Shown piece by piece: positions 28,824 to 28,832 of a stretch of DNA of 28,832 nt (position 1 is its first letter; each line of letters begins with the position of its first letter). The DNA is from JAWSUT01 sp033549345 (GTDB lineage: Bacteria; Bacillota; Dethiobacteria; Dethiobacterales; Dethiobacteraceae). The notes under the pieces were generated by a model. The model saw only the letters and a program-made list of their open reading frames with translations, had not been told where the DNA came from and searched no databases. The stretch is from contig JAWSUT010000030.1 in assembly GCA_033549345.1 (NCBI GenBank), positions 1 to 28,832 of the forward strand, given 5' to 3'. Made by a program: the position numbers and the translations under genes.

Positions 28824-28832
28824 CTTGGGAGC

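Overview
The window looks like a chromosome segment of a Gram-positive, anaerobic member of the Firmicutes, probably Clostridia. The supporting signs are strong AGGAGG-type ribosome sites with frequent GTG and TTG starts, a Phage_holin_4-type holin, tandem large serine recombinases, a Bmp-type nucleoside ABC operon, a CapA lipoprotein, and polyferredoxin redox proteins. No species can be named from the sequence alone.

Layout. (1) 1-8247 is the right-hand part of a prophage or phage-derived element: the tail of an unknown gene, a 23-bp repeat array, holin, amidase endolysin, a small HTH/zinc-finger gene, a 55-aa protein, and two overlapping large serine recombinases. A 3,031-bp transposon (1961-4991) sits inside the HTH/zinc-finger gene. 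Its ends, its 6-bp target duplication and the interrupted reading frame can all be reconstructed exactly. It carries a zinc-finger protein, a DDE transposase and an ExeA/TniB-like ATPase. (2) 8329-12211 is an envelope module: small HTH protein, ECF-like sigma factor, membrane anti-sigma protein, small secreted protein, secreted amidase_6 protein and a membrane-anchored protein. It ends in a fragment that duplicates the 3' end of the small secreted protein gene. (3) 12291-15839 is a structured leader, a 123-aa secreted peptide and a three-gene ABC transporter (two FtsX/MacB-like permeases and one ATPase), in a layout like a bacteriocin export or immunity locus. (4) 16061-16713 holds two tandem, related, structured noncoding RNAs of about 265-272 nt, each with its own promoter and intrinsic terminator. 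They are the least explained item here.

(5) 16705-19591, minus strand: hpt, a cytidylate-kinase-like protein fused to a nuclease-like domain, and a CapA-type lipoprotein. (6) 19819-24527, plus strand: a complete Bmp/Nup nucleoside uptake operon (lipoprotein, double ATPase, two permeases) with an internal terminator after the binding protein. (7) 24657-27715: a redox pair. A membrane polyferredoxin fused to a ferredoxin-reductase-like flavoprotein has a promoter overlapped by a CsoR/CstR-type operator; it is followed by a FAD-dependent fumarate/urocanate-reductase-like protein whose start codon lies in a 12-bp inverted repeat. (8) 27816-28598: tRNA-Arg(ACG), tadA (the deaminase that modifies that tRNA) and tRNA-Ser(CGA). 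(9) The last 70 bases carry three 16-bp repeats at an exact 22-bp pitch, probably the end of another insertion sequence that continues beyond the window.

The themes are mobile-element activity on the left (a transposon inside a prophage), a possible envelope and bacteriocin cluster in the middle, and housekeeping nucleoside, redox and tRNA genes on the right. All family names come from reading motifs by eye; no database search was possible.
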